Shown in pieces: positions 39,454 to 52,200 of a stretch of 64,000 bases of DNA; within the stretch, counting starts at the first letter, position 1, and every line of letters starts with the position of its first letter. Source of the stretch: Tubiluchus corallicola (Eukaryota > Priapulida > Priapulimorpha > Priapulimorphida > Tubiluchidae). The stretch spans positions 560,001-624,000 of the forward strand of contig JAQGDQ010000068.1 in the NCBI GenBank assembly GCA_030141605.1, read 5' to 3'. The position numbers and the translations under genes are program-made. The notes beneath the pieces were generated by a model. It was not told where the DNA came from, ran no database searches, and was given only the letters and a program-made list of their open reading frames with translations.

Positions 39454-42056
39454 GTCTAAGTGTGTAGCCTATCTGCTTACTTAACTGTGTGTCTGAGTGT
39501 CTGTCTACCTGTCTGGCCGTTTGTCAAAACATTCTTGTGTCTAATTTAATTACAGTGCCTGCTTAATTGTTTATCATGGCTAATCATAATAAAACAGAGT
39601 ACAATTTTAGCAACTGCATGCCTGCACTCTCAAAAATTGCCAGTCTCTTAACTAAAGTGTTTGAAATGCAGCATGTATACGGTCTATACGATTCCAATAC
39701 ATGTAGTTTAAAGCATTTTCCATACGTACAAGAAAAGATCCCTTTTCTGAAACACCAAAATAGCTGCTACGCAATCAACGATAACCGTTGCCAGTGCCTA
39801 TGCCGTGATGATTGTTGCGTTTGCTAGCAGCTTCAATACCCTTGTCACGTGATCAACTTGCATTAGTGGGATCACCTAATGAATGAACCATGAAAGAACG
39901 ACGTCCCGCGATAGTACCATCCTTAATGCGCCACTAAATGCAGTGCCAGTAGTAAAATTTGATTAGTTTTCGCTGAAAGGTGTCAGTAGCATCATGCTAA
40001 ATGATCTCCGCTAATCCTAAGACTTCAAATATCTTCAAAGTGTAATTCTTCATCACAAAACTCGATATTTTTTTGCTAAAAAAGCTAGGAAGCTGACTGC
40101 AAGAGTGAAGTCTTCATAACAGCTTCATGACACCTCAAGAACCTTTCAATCTTGAAGCAGTGAAAGGGAACTAGCAAGTAAGTCAAGAAACGCATTAAAT
40201 TTCTTGCTTGTATAACTATCAATCGTGATTTTTTTCAATGCCTGACGTGCAGCACGTAAGATCTCATGTACACAGTTAGACACAGTTACATAGCAAATAT
40301 ACTGCATACTTGAGGCATTCAGTAGTAATAATTCAAAATACAAGCTTAGGCCTATATCCATTCAAAATATACGTAATCCGAGTGACAAAGTCGGATTTGA
40401 AGATATTCCGGTTTGCCAGCAACATCTCGACTCACAAATACTTGAGCGACAATTTCAGAATATTTAAGCGTTTGAAACAACTAGCTTTGCCTTCACGAAC
40501 TAAGTAGGAACTAAATTACTTCAACATCTATATTAAGTCAGGAAAAACTCAAAACTTGGCCACTTGGCGTAGTACTACAGTGCACCCAATAAATAAATTT
40601 ATGTATTACCCATTAATGACTCCCGTCTGCCATTTACTGACCGGTAACGTGGCAGGCTTCAGTGCTGCAGGTGGCACTGCATGAGATGCACAAGTGGATG
40701 ACAGTAACATCTTGGACACGTGTATTACAGTTTCTAAAAATTTCCATAATTGGAACCACCATAATTGTGACACGCGTCTCAGCCATTCTTACCGTCCAGA
40801 AGTAACCCAATTTAGTGCATTGAGCTATTCTTTTGTCCCCTGCATTCCATGTTATTTAAGAGGTGATGATGTGTCCTACTATGTTTTTGTCTTTGAACAA
40901 GAGACCCATCCAAGGTTACCAATTGTCCACAACGTCTGTCCAGCAGGTTTTATAAGCCAAACAAGTCGTCTTATAGTGGCATTCCATACTCGAATTTGAC
41001 AACTACCTTTGAGGCTATTTATCACTGATGTTTTATGATCGCTAGTGGTCATAATTTTGTTTAGTGTAGTAATTTTCGCTGACTGGGCGCATAGCAGGTG
41101 CTCTTACTCGGGGAATGCCGGCTGTTGGGGGTAAATTCGTAGTTCTAATTGACCTCGTGATGGCTTTCGAATTCTGCTGTAGGCTGTTTTTAGTTTATCT
41201 CATTTTAAAACAAGTTTTACAGCAACGTCCTCTTGCAGCCTACTGTCTCTGAAAAGCTTTCAACGTTGAAAGCTCCTTTTCTGTAATGGGATTATGATGT
41301 GAAACAGTAAAAACTTCAATAAGAATCTTGGACGTCAATGAATGTTCATGTACAAACTCGCCGTCATCCATCTTCGATGACTGTCAAACTAGACGAAAAT
41401 TTTGTGTGTTTCTGTAGAGTCAATTATCTGTGTTTAGAAGACGAATGAGCCGTTTAAGCCCTCATTTTAAATTAGCAAATCTCGTAGTCTTCTGCTGTAC
41501 GCGCATTATTGTTGGCTGAATTTTGAAATTTTTGACTTTGTATCTATTAAATTTTCACAGAGACACAAAATACACATAATTTATGCATTAGTACTAGTAG
41601 CTGAGCAAAAACGTCGAGCTCATGCTAGTTCGAATAATGCTAACAGTTAGACATGTGAATTTACAAAATTTACAAAATTACAAAATACAGCTTACATTCA
41701 GTTTTAAAGTTTAGTATTGAAACGTCTCAGAATAACTTACTTCATATATGCCACCTTGTGTGGAATGGCTAACCCTTTTCGACAGCCTTCTTCTGTAACC
41801 AATCAGTTTTACCGATTTCGTTCCTTTTCTCCTTGATAACGAACTGGTCTGACGCACTGCATATTGGTTGCTATAATTGCAGTATCACTTTTACTGTAAA
41901 CTCTACTAGTTTCTTTATAGAACTGAAAAAGAAATTAGTGATAATGTTGATGATAACGATGAGTCATTGACGTCTTGAACTGTAACAAAGGTAATAGCAA
42001 CAAATGATATTATTAAGGCGGCTATTGTAATAATAATATACAAATTGTTTAAAGGA

Positions 42057-42362
42057 TAGCGGTGAGCATTCTCTACCAGAATACGAACTCGAATCGAATC
42101 GATTCGAACCACTAGTAAAAAGTGGCCTTACGAAGTACGAAGATCATATATAGTACTTGATTTTGTTCGGCAGTAAAACCACTACATTAGTATTAAACAT
42201 TTCGCACAGGAACTGCAGCGAAATTGTACTATTTCCATGCTGTTTAATGATAAAGAACATTTGTGGCTGAAGTACTGAATTATTCGAATCTATAATTTTA
42301 GGTTCGAATCGTATTTGAACTAAAAAACTCGTTCGAGCTCGAACATTCGATGCTCACCCCTA
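42057..42362. mobile_element. hAT-like MITE with 8-bp target duplication
   Basis: 306 bp. Ends: TAGCGGTGAGCAT on the left and, inverted, TAGGGGTGAGCAT on the right (12 of 13 identical). Flanks: TTAAAGGA (42049-42056) and GTAAAGGA (42363-42370), an 8-bp duplication with one mismatch. TIRs ending in GGGTG and 8-bp duplications are typical of the hAT superfamily. The interior has TTCGAATCG-type words and no ORF. Confidence 0.75.
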
Positions 42363-44384
42363 GTAAAGGAATGAAAACTCCCTAATGCAACAGAGGTGAA
42401 GTTAACTCAAAGCTAGTCTGGAATGCGAAGCACTGAATTACTGGCTTATGTCATTTTTTTCTGCCTAACTGACAACATTTGTCATCTAGAACACTATTTA
42501 CGAAAAGTGCTACCGTGGCAAAGTATCCACCAAATTTTAGCTTTCGCTTTAGCTTCCTAGCTGCTCTACAAGCTGATCTTGCTAGCTGAAATAGCAACAA
42601 GTTCTTTGATCGCCTTGACTTTTACACCGCTACTCGCTACACTCCCAGGCTAATTTCGGTCAAAGTGTACCTTTCTCTCTTCTTCCTTATTTTCTCGGTT
42701 TCTCACACACATTCTCTCTTTCGTTCCTTTCTCTTTCCTCTCCCTCTCTCTCGTTCTAGTCGTTGCCTAATATTATACCTTTATCCTGTGAAATCACTAT
42801 TAGACTATTAGAACGTGTAATTAGAACGCGACTGTCGACACCATCTGCTCAAATAATTTTTACTATTGAAACAACGCTTAACCGTCAAAAAACAGGACAT
42901 AATCTAGGATGGAAATAAATTTTTCAAAAAAAACTAATGCTAGCGGCTACGCTCCAGGCCATGGCTATCAAAACGTGACTTTGTTTCACATGAGCAGTAC
43001 GTATAAGTTTTTGTCGAATAGTGCTGGTCTCATCTAAAACCGCTCTTTCGTTCCTGAGACATAACAAACCCGTTACTTTTTATTTATGATCTATTAGTGA
43101 CCGTGGATTAATTCACTAAATGCCCATTTGATTTCTGGACGTCTTTTTAGTTCGGTATCCAGGGCATAATAAATCTGGAATCCAGTACGTAATGGCAATT
43201 TCTTAGACGATATACTTCACTGGCTGAGGTGTCTGCGCCATGTTTCATTTGTAAGAATTTACTCCTTTAATGAATAAATGGCAAGGTTTGCATTAGATGA
43301 ACGAGAACATCATAACTCTATAGAGTTATCCGCAAATGAGTAATCCAAAAACTGTTATTTAAGAAAACGGGAAAACATAGTCAAAAAACATTATTGCACA
43401 ATTCTTTTCCTGCCTCAGACCATTTTTATTTTTGAACTTACAGCAGGTCGAAATTCTTTGAAAATCGCTATTTCGCAACATAAAAATTCTAATAACCGAG
43501 TATAAACTGTGATGTTTCACCATTAACGCCTGTAACTCCGCCAAGTGGTGGTTTATTCATTCTCAGCACGATCCGTGGTAATTTTACAGCAAGTATACGA
43601 CGTCAACAGGCAAGAAATGCAATTAACACTGTGAAGTGTGGCGTATAATTCAATCCTTCCTTGCAGGTGAAACAGTTTCGTTTATACGATCAAAATTTTG
43701 TAAAAAAATCCACACAAAAAGAAGAAAGAATGTAACGTTTCAGGTCACTATTGTGGAGTATATTCGAGTAAAAAATAAAGCCCAAACAATGATTAAATAC
43801 ACATTCACTGTAACAAATTTCATTGCACTGTTTTGTACATATTTTAAATAAAATATCTGTACCGCTATTGATAAACACAGAAAATACCACACCGTGAAAA
43901 GAGACATTAATTAAGCCCAGAATCTACAGTACATAAAAATCACCAAAAGCAGTACAAAGCAACAACACTGCTAACGTTTTGTGCTATTTTCTTTTCCTTT
44001 CGTTTTTTCTTATGTTTACTTGAAGCTCGAAGCGGTGGACAGAAACTTCAAGTCTTTTCTCTTCTTTTTGTGGAATTTTTATTAATTGTACCAATTATTG
44101 TAATTGTCAATACGATCAACACATTGCAATAATCAAATATGTATCATATTATAAAGTGGCGGACTAAAAAAAACAGTTGTCTCCGATAATATTATAGCAA
44201 AAAATGATAATTCAATTTCAATATCCCGTCGGTTGGACGACACATTGACATTGCTAATTGACGTTAATAAGTTTGCCAGTTTTAACCAAATTGCGACAGC
44301 TGGCACTGTTAATAGAAAACAATAAATTTAAGCCCGACGGTGCCACATTTGTCAAAATCTCTTATGCAGGGACAAATTTGTTAT

Positions 44385-45110
44385 TTTTATAATAATAATA
44401 AATCTTTATTCAATAAATTAACGTATATACAAAAAGCTGCCTCTTTTTACAGGCTCAGATCAACAATTTACATTTTCATATAACAAATCTTTTAAATATT
44501 TCCAGTTTCACACTATGTACAACGAATATCATATTATACTTAAATTAAATTTAATTTCAAATAATTCACAAGTATTATACACATGAATTAACTTTATACA
44601 CATACATAATTTATTTTTGTATACTCGAGCGGGCCTAAATTAACAATTATTTAGTATAAAACTATCTCTGATCAGGTTAGTAAAAGCCATTATTAAATTT
44701 TTATCTGATTGAAGCATAATATTACTTGCATAATTGGCATCAGCTATTTCTATGAAACGCATTCTTTTGCATTATCTACTTTATTGCATCTGAATGAAAT
44801 GTGCTGAGGAGTTAGCTCTTCTTCTCCGCATGGACATAAACTAGTATCACACATATTAACTCTATACAAAAAGCTGTTAAAATTCCCCTGGCCAATTGAA
44901 AAAAGACATGGCCATGGATTCTAGTTTCCTTTCATTATTTCCAAGCTGCAAGATCAATGGTTTACATTTTATACTCTGCATTTCAACATTTTCTCCTCCA
45001 AGTTGCATAACATGTCTATATTTATTTAACCAGGTACAAGAAACATAATCCATAATTTGACGTTTAGTATACTTTAACATATTTTCAAGAACGTTGTTAG
45101 TCGTTAGTCG
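44385..45110 (-). pseudogene. LINE 3' relic with CCHC-like C-terminus, minus strand
   Basis: The minus-strand protein fragments include RQIMDYVSCTWLNKYRHV, and after a frameshift near 44880, NSFLYRVNMC, then LCPCGEEELTPQHI and a final FRC. The CPCGxxExTxxHxxxxC arrangement is the terminal domain of LINEs of the I/Jockey group that carry an RNase H-like region. The low-coordinate end has AATAAA followed by a (TTA)n tail on the minus strand, as expected for a LINE 3' end. Confidence 0.65.
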
Positions 45111-45216
45111 TTGAAATGCGCCGAACGCCCTACTGGTGATAGACCAGCGTTTGTCCGCGGCGCTTTGAGGTCAAAATCAATCCGTTACGGCTGCTTTAGA
45201 TTGCTTTATCATTCAC

Positions 45217-45250
45217 ATATCTCCACGGACTTTTCCATCTTGGACGATAT
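45217..45250 (-). repeat. Copy 1 of a short conserved segment
   Basis: About 33 bp, nearly identical (28 of 33) to 46957-46990. On the minus strand both read IVxxGKVxGDI/M, so a shared coding ancestor is possible. Confidence 0.4.
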
Positions 45251-46859
45251 GTAACATCAGCAGTAGCAGCAGCAGCACCAACTGTAATAGTAACAGTAGA
45301 TTTATTCTTCGTAATAAATTACATGTTTTTTACTACAACAGATCAATTTTTATGATTAACAACAATTTATGGAGCGTTTTTAACTGCAACGACGAGTCGT
45401 GTCACATTAAACATTACAATGACCAATTTTACGCGTCAGTTCAGTTCTTTTAGAATAAAATGTTTCTCGTCCTGCATAAATTTATTTGGTTGAAAAAATT
45501 CATATAATCTCTCTACGCTTTCGTTGCCTTCGGCTCATTTTTTTCAATAGCCAAGTCATGAAAAATTAAACGTAGTCGTACAACATTTCTATAAAGTGTG
45601 GTAAACTAATTTCTATAATCACAAAATCCAGAAATTAAGTCTGGGTTTATGCTCACACAATACAGATACTTTCATCTTCCTTGCCTTGCTGCTACTCGTA
45701 TGCGGTTTCTTAGGTCAACCCTATCATCCTTTTCCTATTTTCACCAGATTTATACTTGGTAACCAAAGACTTGTAAACATTAACAATTTACAATCATTTT
45801 GAGGGATACAGTCTAATTATCTTCATAATGTTATCGTTATCTCTTTTCATAATATTAGCCTATTCCGCCAATTAATTTGACTTTGCTGTATTAAAGAGTC
45901 TAGTGATAGCATACATAAATCAAATAGTGCTGAATCATTTGACCATCTGACCCCAGCCATACATTTTATCTTCTTCATGTATTCGGTTTTCAATCATTTG
46001 CATCGCTCTTTCCCCCATGTTTCACAATTATACAGTAGTGTACTCACAATTATACAATTAGCAAAAAACTCATTTTTCCTAATATAAAGTGAAATGCATG
46101 AATAAGTTGTAATATTTTGTACAACGGTATCACCTGAACTTGAATTCGTGAATTAGATCACAAGATGCATGTATAATCCGATATTCGAGAGCCCATGTAT
46201 GTGACTGAGTGTTTGTGCTTTATAATGCCCGTACGCATTTCTAACAAATTACAATCAGACTCAGCAACAAGATTGAAACACAAAAATGACACTTTGTCGG
46301 TTGCAGTGATATGTTATTTGTGTCACAATAATTTTCAACAAACGGTAAATTCTGTTTACGCTTTACCCTTGATGTTGCAAGACTAACAGTCATCAGCATG
46401 AATTAAAATATATGTCATTTCAATTACATAATAGCAGTTAAAATTGCCTCCCCCTTCACATATATCTGACTCAAATAACGAACTGACATCTGCCTTTTAG
46501 GCGTCAGTTAACCGGCGCTTTTTGTATGAAAAGACATGCGTTAATTCCGTGACCTGGTCATACTAAAAACTTTAAAAAGTGGTACTCACTCTTTCTCTTT
46601 AAGGTACCTCAACTAATCGCAGCAAAATAGAGTAATAATAGTTGTTCTTTTGTATTCTTACCGTTACATTGTTGAGTTATCTGTTATAAGAGTATTGATG
46701 ATGACAAAGGGCTGAAGTCCGGGCTAGCTGGCTTATACTGTTTGTAATATCGACTCTAACCAAGTATAATATTGTACCATCTCAAAAAACCAATTTTGTT
46801 AATCATTTAATTAGTAAACTGAGTGTACGAGAAACTTGCTAGTCGTTTGTATGCGCCCG

Positions 46860-47160
46860 TGTGTTTCGTATAATTGCTTCAAATTCGTTCGTCACGCCTC
46901 GCAGATGTAATTGTGCATCACGTTATGGCTACGTTCGAGTGTTTTATCGTCTACTTATATCTCCTTGGACTTTTCCTTCTTCGACAATACGCAATCGTTG
47001 GAGTATTGAACCATTTATTTTGCCTAATGCATCAGATCGTCGCATCTTTGCGCCTTCGTTCCCTTGAGGTCTTAAAATATGTTATCACATTTATGGAACG
47101 ATCCAGGCTTCCTGTTTCACTATAACTACACCAAGCTGAAAACGCTGCGCGGGATATACG
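46860..47160 (-). repeat. Relic with copy 2 of the short conserved segment
   Basis: GC-richer than the flanks. On the minus strand one frame reads LQRLRIVEEGKVQGDISRR, then a stop. It looks like an HTH-type transposase start, but the family is not recognised. It shares 46957-46990 with 45217-45250. Confidence 0.3.
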
Positions 47161-47219
47161 CGCTTTTTATAGGGCGAATGAACAGCTGAATGGTCATTTC
47201 ATGTAGTAACTAAAAATAA

Positions 47220-47600
47220 CTTCAATTATTCACAATCTTAATGTCAAAATTATCATTAATGGTGGAATACACCTACAATTAATTAAATATGATACCAAAC
47301 TCGAAAAGTGTGAAACAAGAAATGTGAAATATTGGAACGCAGCTTGAATCTGAACCAGGACCTTCGGTTGTATTTCCCCATGATTACAACAGTCCAAAGT
47401 TCATGCTTTCTAACTGGTCAAACCATTTCAGCATTTGCGATGTTAGATTGCTTACTCTACAGTGATTCTATCCAATTAGATGATTTTTGTTTGGTTAACT
47501 TTGAGTCCGAAATTTCTGGGGGTAATTAATCAATTATTAATAATCTTAATGTCAAGATTATCATTAATGATGGAACAAACCCAAAACTAAATGTGGGTTT
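47220..47600 (-). repeat. tRNA-derived SINE units, minus strand, tandem
   Basis: The tail motif AATCTTAATGTCAA...ATCATTAATG appears at about 47229 and again at about 47540. A head with the inverse B box (GAATCTGAACCAGGACC) lies near 47346. Same family as the 1.5-kb and 7.3-8.1-kb copies. Confidence 0.6.
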
Positions 47601-48223
47601 GCTGTACCATTGATATAGCTTGTAAATAGACGGGTGGCCCAACGGGAAAACTGCCTCTGAGTGGCTTCTTCTACCGTACTACTTTCCGCTAATAACAAAA
47701 CAAGTCATATATACGGACAGACCGTAAAACGGTATAATAGATAATAAGTTGAAGATAAATAGTGGTGTGTCAAATGCCAATGTCGCATACAGGCTAACAT
47801 CCTGCGATGTGCCTCTGTGGTGCACCGTCATTTTATTTTTAATACTCCACAAACTGTACAGAAACGTGTACAAGAAAGGCATTAAATTTTGTAACTGTAA
47901 TGTAATACATTTATTTGCATTACAAATAGAAATGTTTTTCATTTCTTTACCGTAGGGTTTTTTATTAGAAAACAATATGGGAGTCTGCATTTGTGTAAAT
48001 GGTTTGTTTTTTAGTAGAATGTTGTTTCTAATAAAGCTCCAGCCACAAAAGATACCACACCATAAACATTAATTACCAATTAGCTTGTTCGCAGGGGAAG
48101 ATCATTTTTGACGCTTATTCTAATCGCAAACTAGATTATTGTTCCAGTGCTAGGGCTGTAGTAAAAAGTGTCGTTTTAGTTGAATGATCTAGGAATAAAC
48201 ATGAACTTTTTGTTTATTTTTAG

Positions 48224-49168
48224 GTAATTCGAATTATAATGGTGCACAGTCGAATGCACACGGCGACAAATGTCTTCATCAGCAGTCTAGCTATGTCTGA
48301 TCTTCTCTTCATGGTGGGCATCCCCTTTATTATCACCACAAGAATAACCATCAAGTGGATGCTTGGTGAGAGACTATGCGATATCATCTTCTTCCTTATG
48401 TTCATCTGCGGCAGTTCTTCCATTGTGACTATGAGCGCCATTAGCTTTGATCGCTGGATTCTGATCTGCCACCCGCAATGGCGACACCTAACGAAGATAC
48501 AAGCAGTGGGCGTGGCTTTCCTCATGTGGCTGCTAGCCATTGGCATATCGATCCCACTAGCAATATCTTTCAGCGTCGGCAATCAGTTCGGTGAAGAATA
48601 TCTTTACTGCACAATAATATGGCCGCCATACATTAATGGTAGAATTTACATAATGGTAGCGACCATGTTCCTTCTCATCATTCCCACAGTGTTTATAACA
48701 GTAAATTACGGACGAATATTTTACACAATCAGAGAATCCCAAAGACGAGTGCGTGGGAACAAATCGAGCAGCATTAGCTCCCAACAATTACGGCTCATTA
48801 AACTACTTGTAACAATTGTTCATTTGTTTGCTACTATGTATACACCCTTCTTCGTCCTCAACGTACTACTGTTGTATACCAATGTACCTGTGAGCTCTAC
48901 CCACTATACGTGGTGTGTGATATTGTGTCTGCTCAATGCTGCATGCAACCCATACGTGTACTTTTACTTTAATGACAATTTCAGGCATCATTTTCTTAAC
49001 TACATGCGCTGCAGGTGTAAGTCGGAAGACGAAGCATCGACGCTGGAACTCCAATCCACTCTAGGTAGAAATGGAAGTATGAGATGCAGCACGAAGTTTA
49101 CCACTTATGACAGGTCAAGTGTACATACACCCGCACCGTTAGCTGCTAAACTTAGCCAAGCTTTATGA
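48224..49168 (+). CDS. GPCR paralogue B, main exon (end of TM1 to C-terminus), FFAR4-like
   Basis: Starts after TTTTTAG with GTA ATT CGA, in phase with the TM1 exon 24409-24476. Order: end of TM1; ICL1 (HSRMHTATN); TM2 with SLAMSDLLF (Asp 2.50); the cysteine at the top of TM3; DRW in place of DRY; TM4; ECL2 with the cysteine in CTIIWP; TM5; an ICL3 start IFYTIRESQRRV; TM6 with Tyr at 6.48 and Pro at 6.50 (MYTP); TM7 with NPYVY; and a short tail of about 65 residues. The ECL2 CTxIWP and the region before TM6 (QQLRLIKLL) resemble FFAR4/GPR120; this is inference from family memory. The start codon exon is not identified. It is a close structural paralogue of the receptor at 1-909. Confidence 0.9.
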   Translation, partial: VIRIIMVHSRMHTATNVFISSLAMSDLLFMVGIPFIITTRITIKWMLGERLCDIIFFLMFICGSSSIVTMSAISFDRWILICHPQWRHLTKIQAVGVAFLMWLLAIGISIPLAISFSVGNQFGEEYLYCTIIWPPYINGRIYIMVATMFLLIIPTVFITVNYGRIFYTIRESQRRVRGNKSSSISSQQLRLIKLLVTIVHLFATMYTPFFVLNVLLLYTNVPVSSTHYTWCVILCLLNAACNPYVYFYFNDNFRHHFLNYMRCRCKSEDEASTLELQSTLGRNGSMRCSTKFTTYDRSSVHTPAPLAAKLSQAL

Positions 49169-49204
49169 AATTTTGAAAATCCTTGTTGCATACTTTATTA
49201 TTGT

Positions 49205-49210
49205 AATAAA
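49205..49210 (+). terminator. Polyadenylation signal AATAAA of GPCR paralogue B
   Basis: About 37 bases after the stop at 49166-49168; another AATAAA lies near 49278. Confidence 0.5.
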
Positions 49211-49289
49211 AAATGGTTAATTGTGTTATAATATTATCAACGTATACATGTAGACCTTTCTAAAAAATAATTATGGTGAATAAATAATT

Positions 49290-52200
49290 TTTCTGTGTTT
49301 GTGTAACTTACATTGACGAGCGGTATTTTAATTAACTAAATACTTATTTATTTATTTTTAAAAATTTTATTGGCCTGAACCAGAGACTTCGACTATATGT
49401 CTAACTGATAATTATTCAAATTTACCCTTCAGTACAGGTAAAGCATAAGGCACTTATACAACAAAATTGCATTAAATTGCGTGTTTACATTAGAAATAAA
49501 CGCATTCGTACAAAAAACATTTTCAGATGTAAGCAGATGTAGCGTTCTGGATATGCAGGGGAGAAAACCTAAGATGTCCGTCTTGTTAGACGAGTATCAA
49601 CATCCCAGTGTAATCACTTCCGGTGTGAATAAACTGCTTAGCTCAGTTCTGTTACCAGGCACACTGAAGAATTAATATAGCTAACAGTACATAGAAAAAT
49701 TTGCCGTGACTTAAACAAAAACAAAATTTAGTGATATTTTAGTGTTATCCGAAACGGAATTGTCTTGATAGTGATCTCCTCTTGGAGTGCCAACCTTCTC
49801 ATAATGGCTACACAATTTTACAAATTATTGTTGACGACGTCAGTCTCGCCAACATAATAAGCTAATTTTAGATTCTTAAGACAAATCTGGAGGTTATCTT
49901 ATTGTAATATATGGACATTAGCATATCGTTAACTGTGCGTTTATGATGCACTCAGCTAACATTAAAATTACACTGCGTGGTTATAAACATCATGATTTAC
50001 AATAAATAGCACCCCAACCAGCAAAGTAAAGGCCAACGGAACGAGTAATGCAGTTGTAAGCAACATAGGTTGTATTTTAGCACATTTATTTAGTAGAAAA
50101 ATAGACATTTTAGCTTATAACAGCCAAGTCTCCAAAAAGTACTGGCTGGGCCTCAAAAAATTTAAATTATGCCAGAACAACACATCGAGACCCAGGCTTC
50201 GCGCTGAAGCTACAATCTGTCGTAGTACGTTCACGCTGCGGCCGTTTGTTCAGACGGTTTAGTCAGACAATGCGTTAGTTGAGACCTGCTGCGATGTTCA
50301 ATGGATGCTGTGATGGACAGTTCACAATAAAAGCTGTGACGGTCCTAAGCTTTAAAACAAGTACTATTAGAAAGAGGTTTACTTAAGCCGTATACTACGC
50401 TCAGACAATTTCCATAAATCAATTTAAGATCATTTAACGATTACATAAGTCCATATATTAATAAGTTTAAAAGCGGCTGATTAGATTGAAGGAATGGAGT
50501 AGCGAAAAAAATATGTTAATGAATCTCGATTTGAATCGTGCATGGGCCTTTGAGATACATGCCAAACGTTTACAAACTTTAAACATTTCATTTAAATCAA
50601 AACCAGCGAAAATGAAAACCTCTGGTTTATTCCAGAGGGTGGTACGATTGCGATCTTTACAATTGATTTTTTCGTTGGTCGATGGTTTGGTCTTTCAATT
50701 TGTTATTGTATGGTATAGAAGCACCGCCAAAGGAATAGTGCATAAATAACTAATAACAGTTATTTCCAAGGATTATTTTATTACGCGTAAGGAAACGTAG
50801 CCATAATTGTAGCGTTATATTATAAGAAAACCGCCGCAGTATGTACACAAACAAATAATTAAATGTTAATAAGTTACACAGACATTATTGCAAGAGCTTC
50901 AGCAGCCTGGCATAATCGATCTAATATTCTGAAGATTTCCACCATTTCGTTTTTCATCAGTCAGTGCTAACTGAATGGATCTTAAATGAATTATTTCCTT
51001 AAAAAATTGCATTACGGATTATAATGGTGCGAGAATTATTATGTCAGCCATTTTAAAAATATTTTAGGTATGATTAAAGCCACAATTGAGTCAGACGTTA
51101 ACAATAACAAGGAAAGCTGTGTAGACTGTTAGTCGATTACTGATCATCGGTGGACCCGCTTAAGGAATTAATTAAGGATTGTAGAATATAACTGCTTCAA
51201 GTATACCGCTTAATAGGCAACAAGAAATTAGGAACGCAGATTATAAATAGTCATTTCATGGTTGCTTATTTTTGCACCAATGAAAAAGGAATGATCTGTC
51301 ATACGAATCAAAGTTTGAGATACTATGCATGTTAGTCAATCTAAAGCCTATTTGCAATTATAAGGTTTACCGGAGCTAGTTACTATGCGGTAAAAATAAA
51401 ACAGAAGCTGCAGTTTGATTAACAAAACATGAATTTTGGAGATTAATAGCTTACGTAATTGTAAGGGCTGATTTTGGAGTCGTAATTCAAAAATCACCCA
51501 ACAGTTTTGATCCAAAATAATTAAAAATCTAGGATCGCAGTCGCACTAAAAATATTCAAGAAATATGGCCAGCAATAATTTCCGGTAATGTAAATCACAG
51601 AAATTTCCAAAAGATTATACCAATAAGTGTGAATGAAATAGCTTTCTCGACTTTTTCTCCTGTTAGTCATTTTAAAACATAAGCTACTGCACGCTACCAT
51701 TCAATTACTGAACAATTTAGAGCGTATTTTGCTTTCGTTTAAGGGAATTCACCTAAAGAAGTGTATAACATGATAATTATTGGAGCGCAGACTTATTGCA
51801 CGTACAGACTTAAGCGTAGATTTAAATACGTTGGAGGCGAATTTAAAATGGTTTTTAACTTCTCCCCTAAGAGTACATTTGCGATTTCTAAACCCTTAGC
51901 TATCACTTAGCTCCGCCCACACAGTGCTAAAATTTTTAAGATACTAACAAACCAACATCCACTTAAGAGGTATGTTAGTTACACAAATACCTTCATTATA
52001 AAAAATACAAAAAAAATCATAAAACTCTTATAAAATTATAAGCAAAAAAATGTAATGGTGACAACTGAAAATCAAGGAAAGCGAATTTTCCTGTTTCTTT
52101 CGTATATACATTACAGAAGTTTATTAAAACTGAGTATACAAAAACAGCAAATCATAAAAAGGCATTGTCAATAATACATTTTCTGATAGTTTACGTTCCG

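Larger units (their letters stand above)
24477..48223 (+). other. 23.7-kb intron of GPCR paralogue B
   Basis: GT at 24477 and AG at 48222-48223. It holds many relics listed separately (TIR elements, LINE pieces, SINE units, microsatellites). I see no other gene in it. Parts not listed separately (26.1-28.6, 29.0-30.3, 32.7-35.3, 37.3-39.2, 39.5-42.0, 42.4-44.3 and 45.3-46.8 kb) are AT-rich without recognised content. A trinucleotide-rich stretch (AGC/AAC) is near 26695-26750, and a possible dispersed repeat around 27200-27360 contains TGACCTTTGACTTTG. Confidence 0.75.

Noticed and set aside
39567-39827. Cys-rich C-terminus (CQCLCRDDCCVC) suggesting a small secreted peptide
   Set aside because: No N-terminal signal peptide, no cysteine framework that I recognise, and no expression signal.
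40694-40999. 101-codon ORF, possibly a gene in the GPCR intron
   Set aside because: No domain, signal peptide or splice context; neighbouring frames on both strands are broken, which suggests an old repeat at best.
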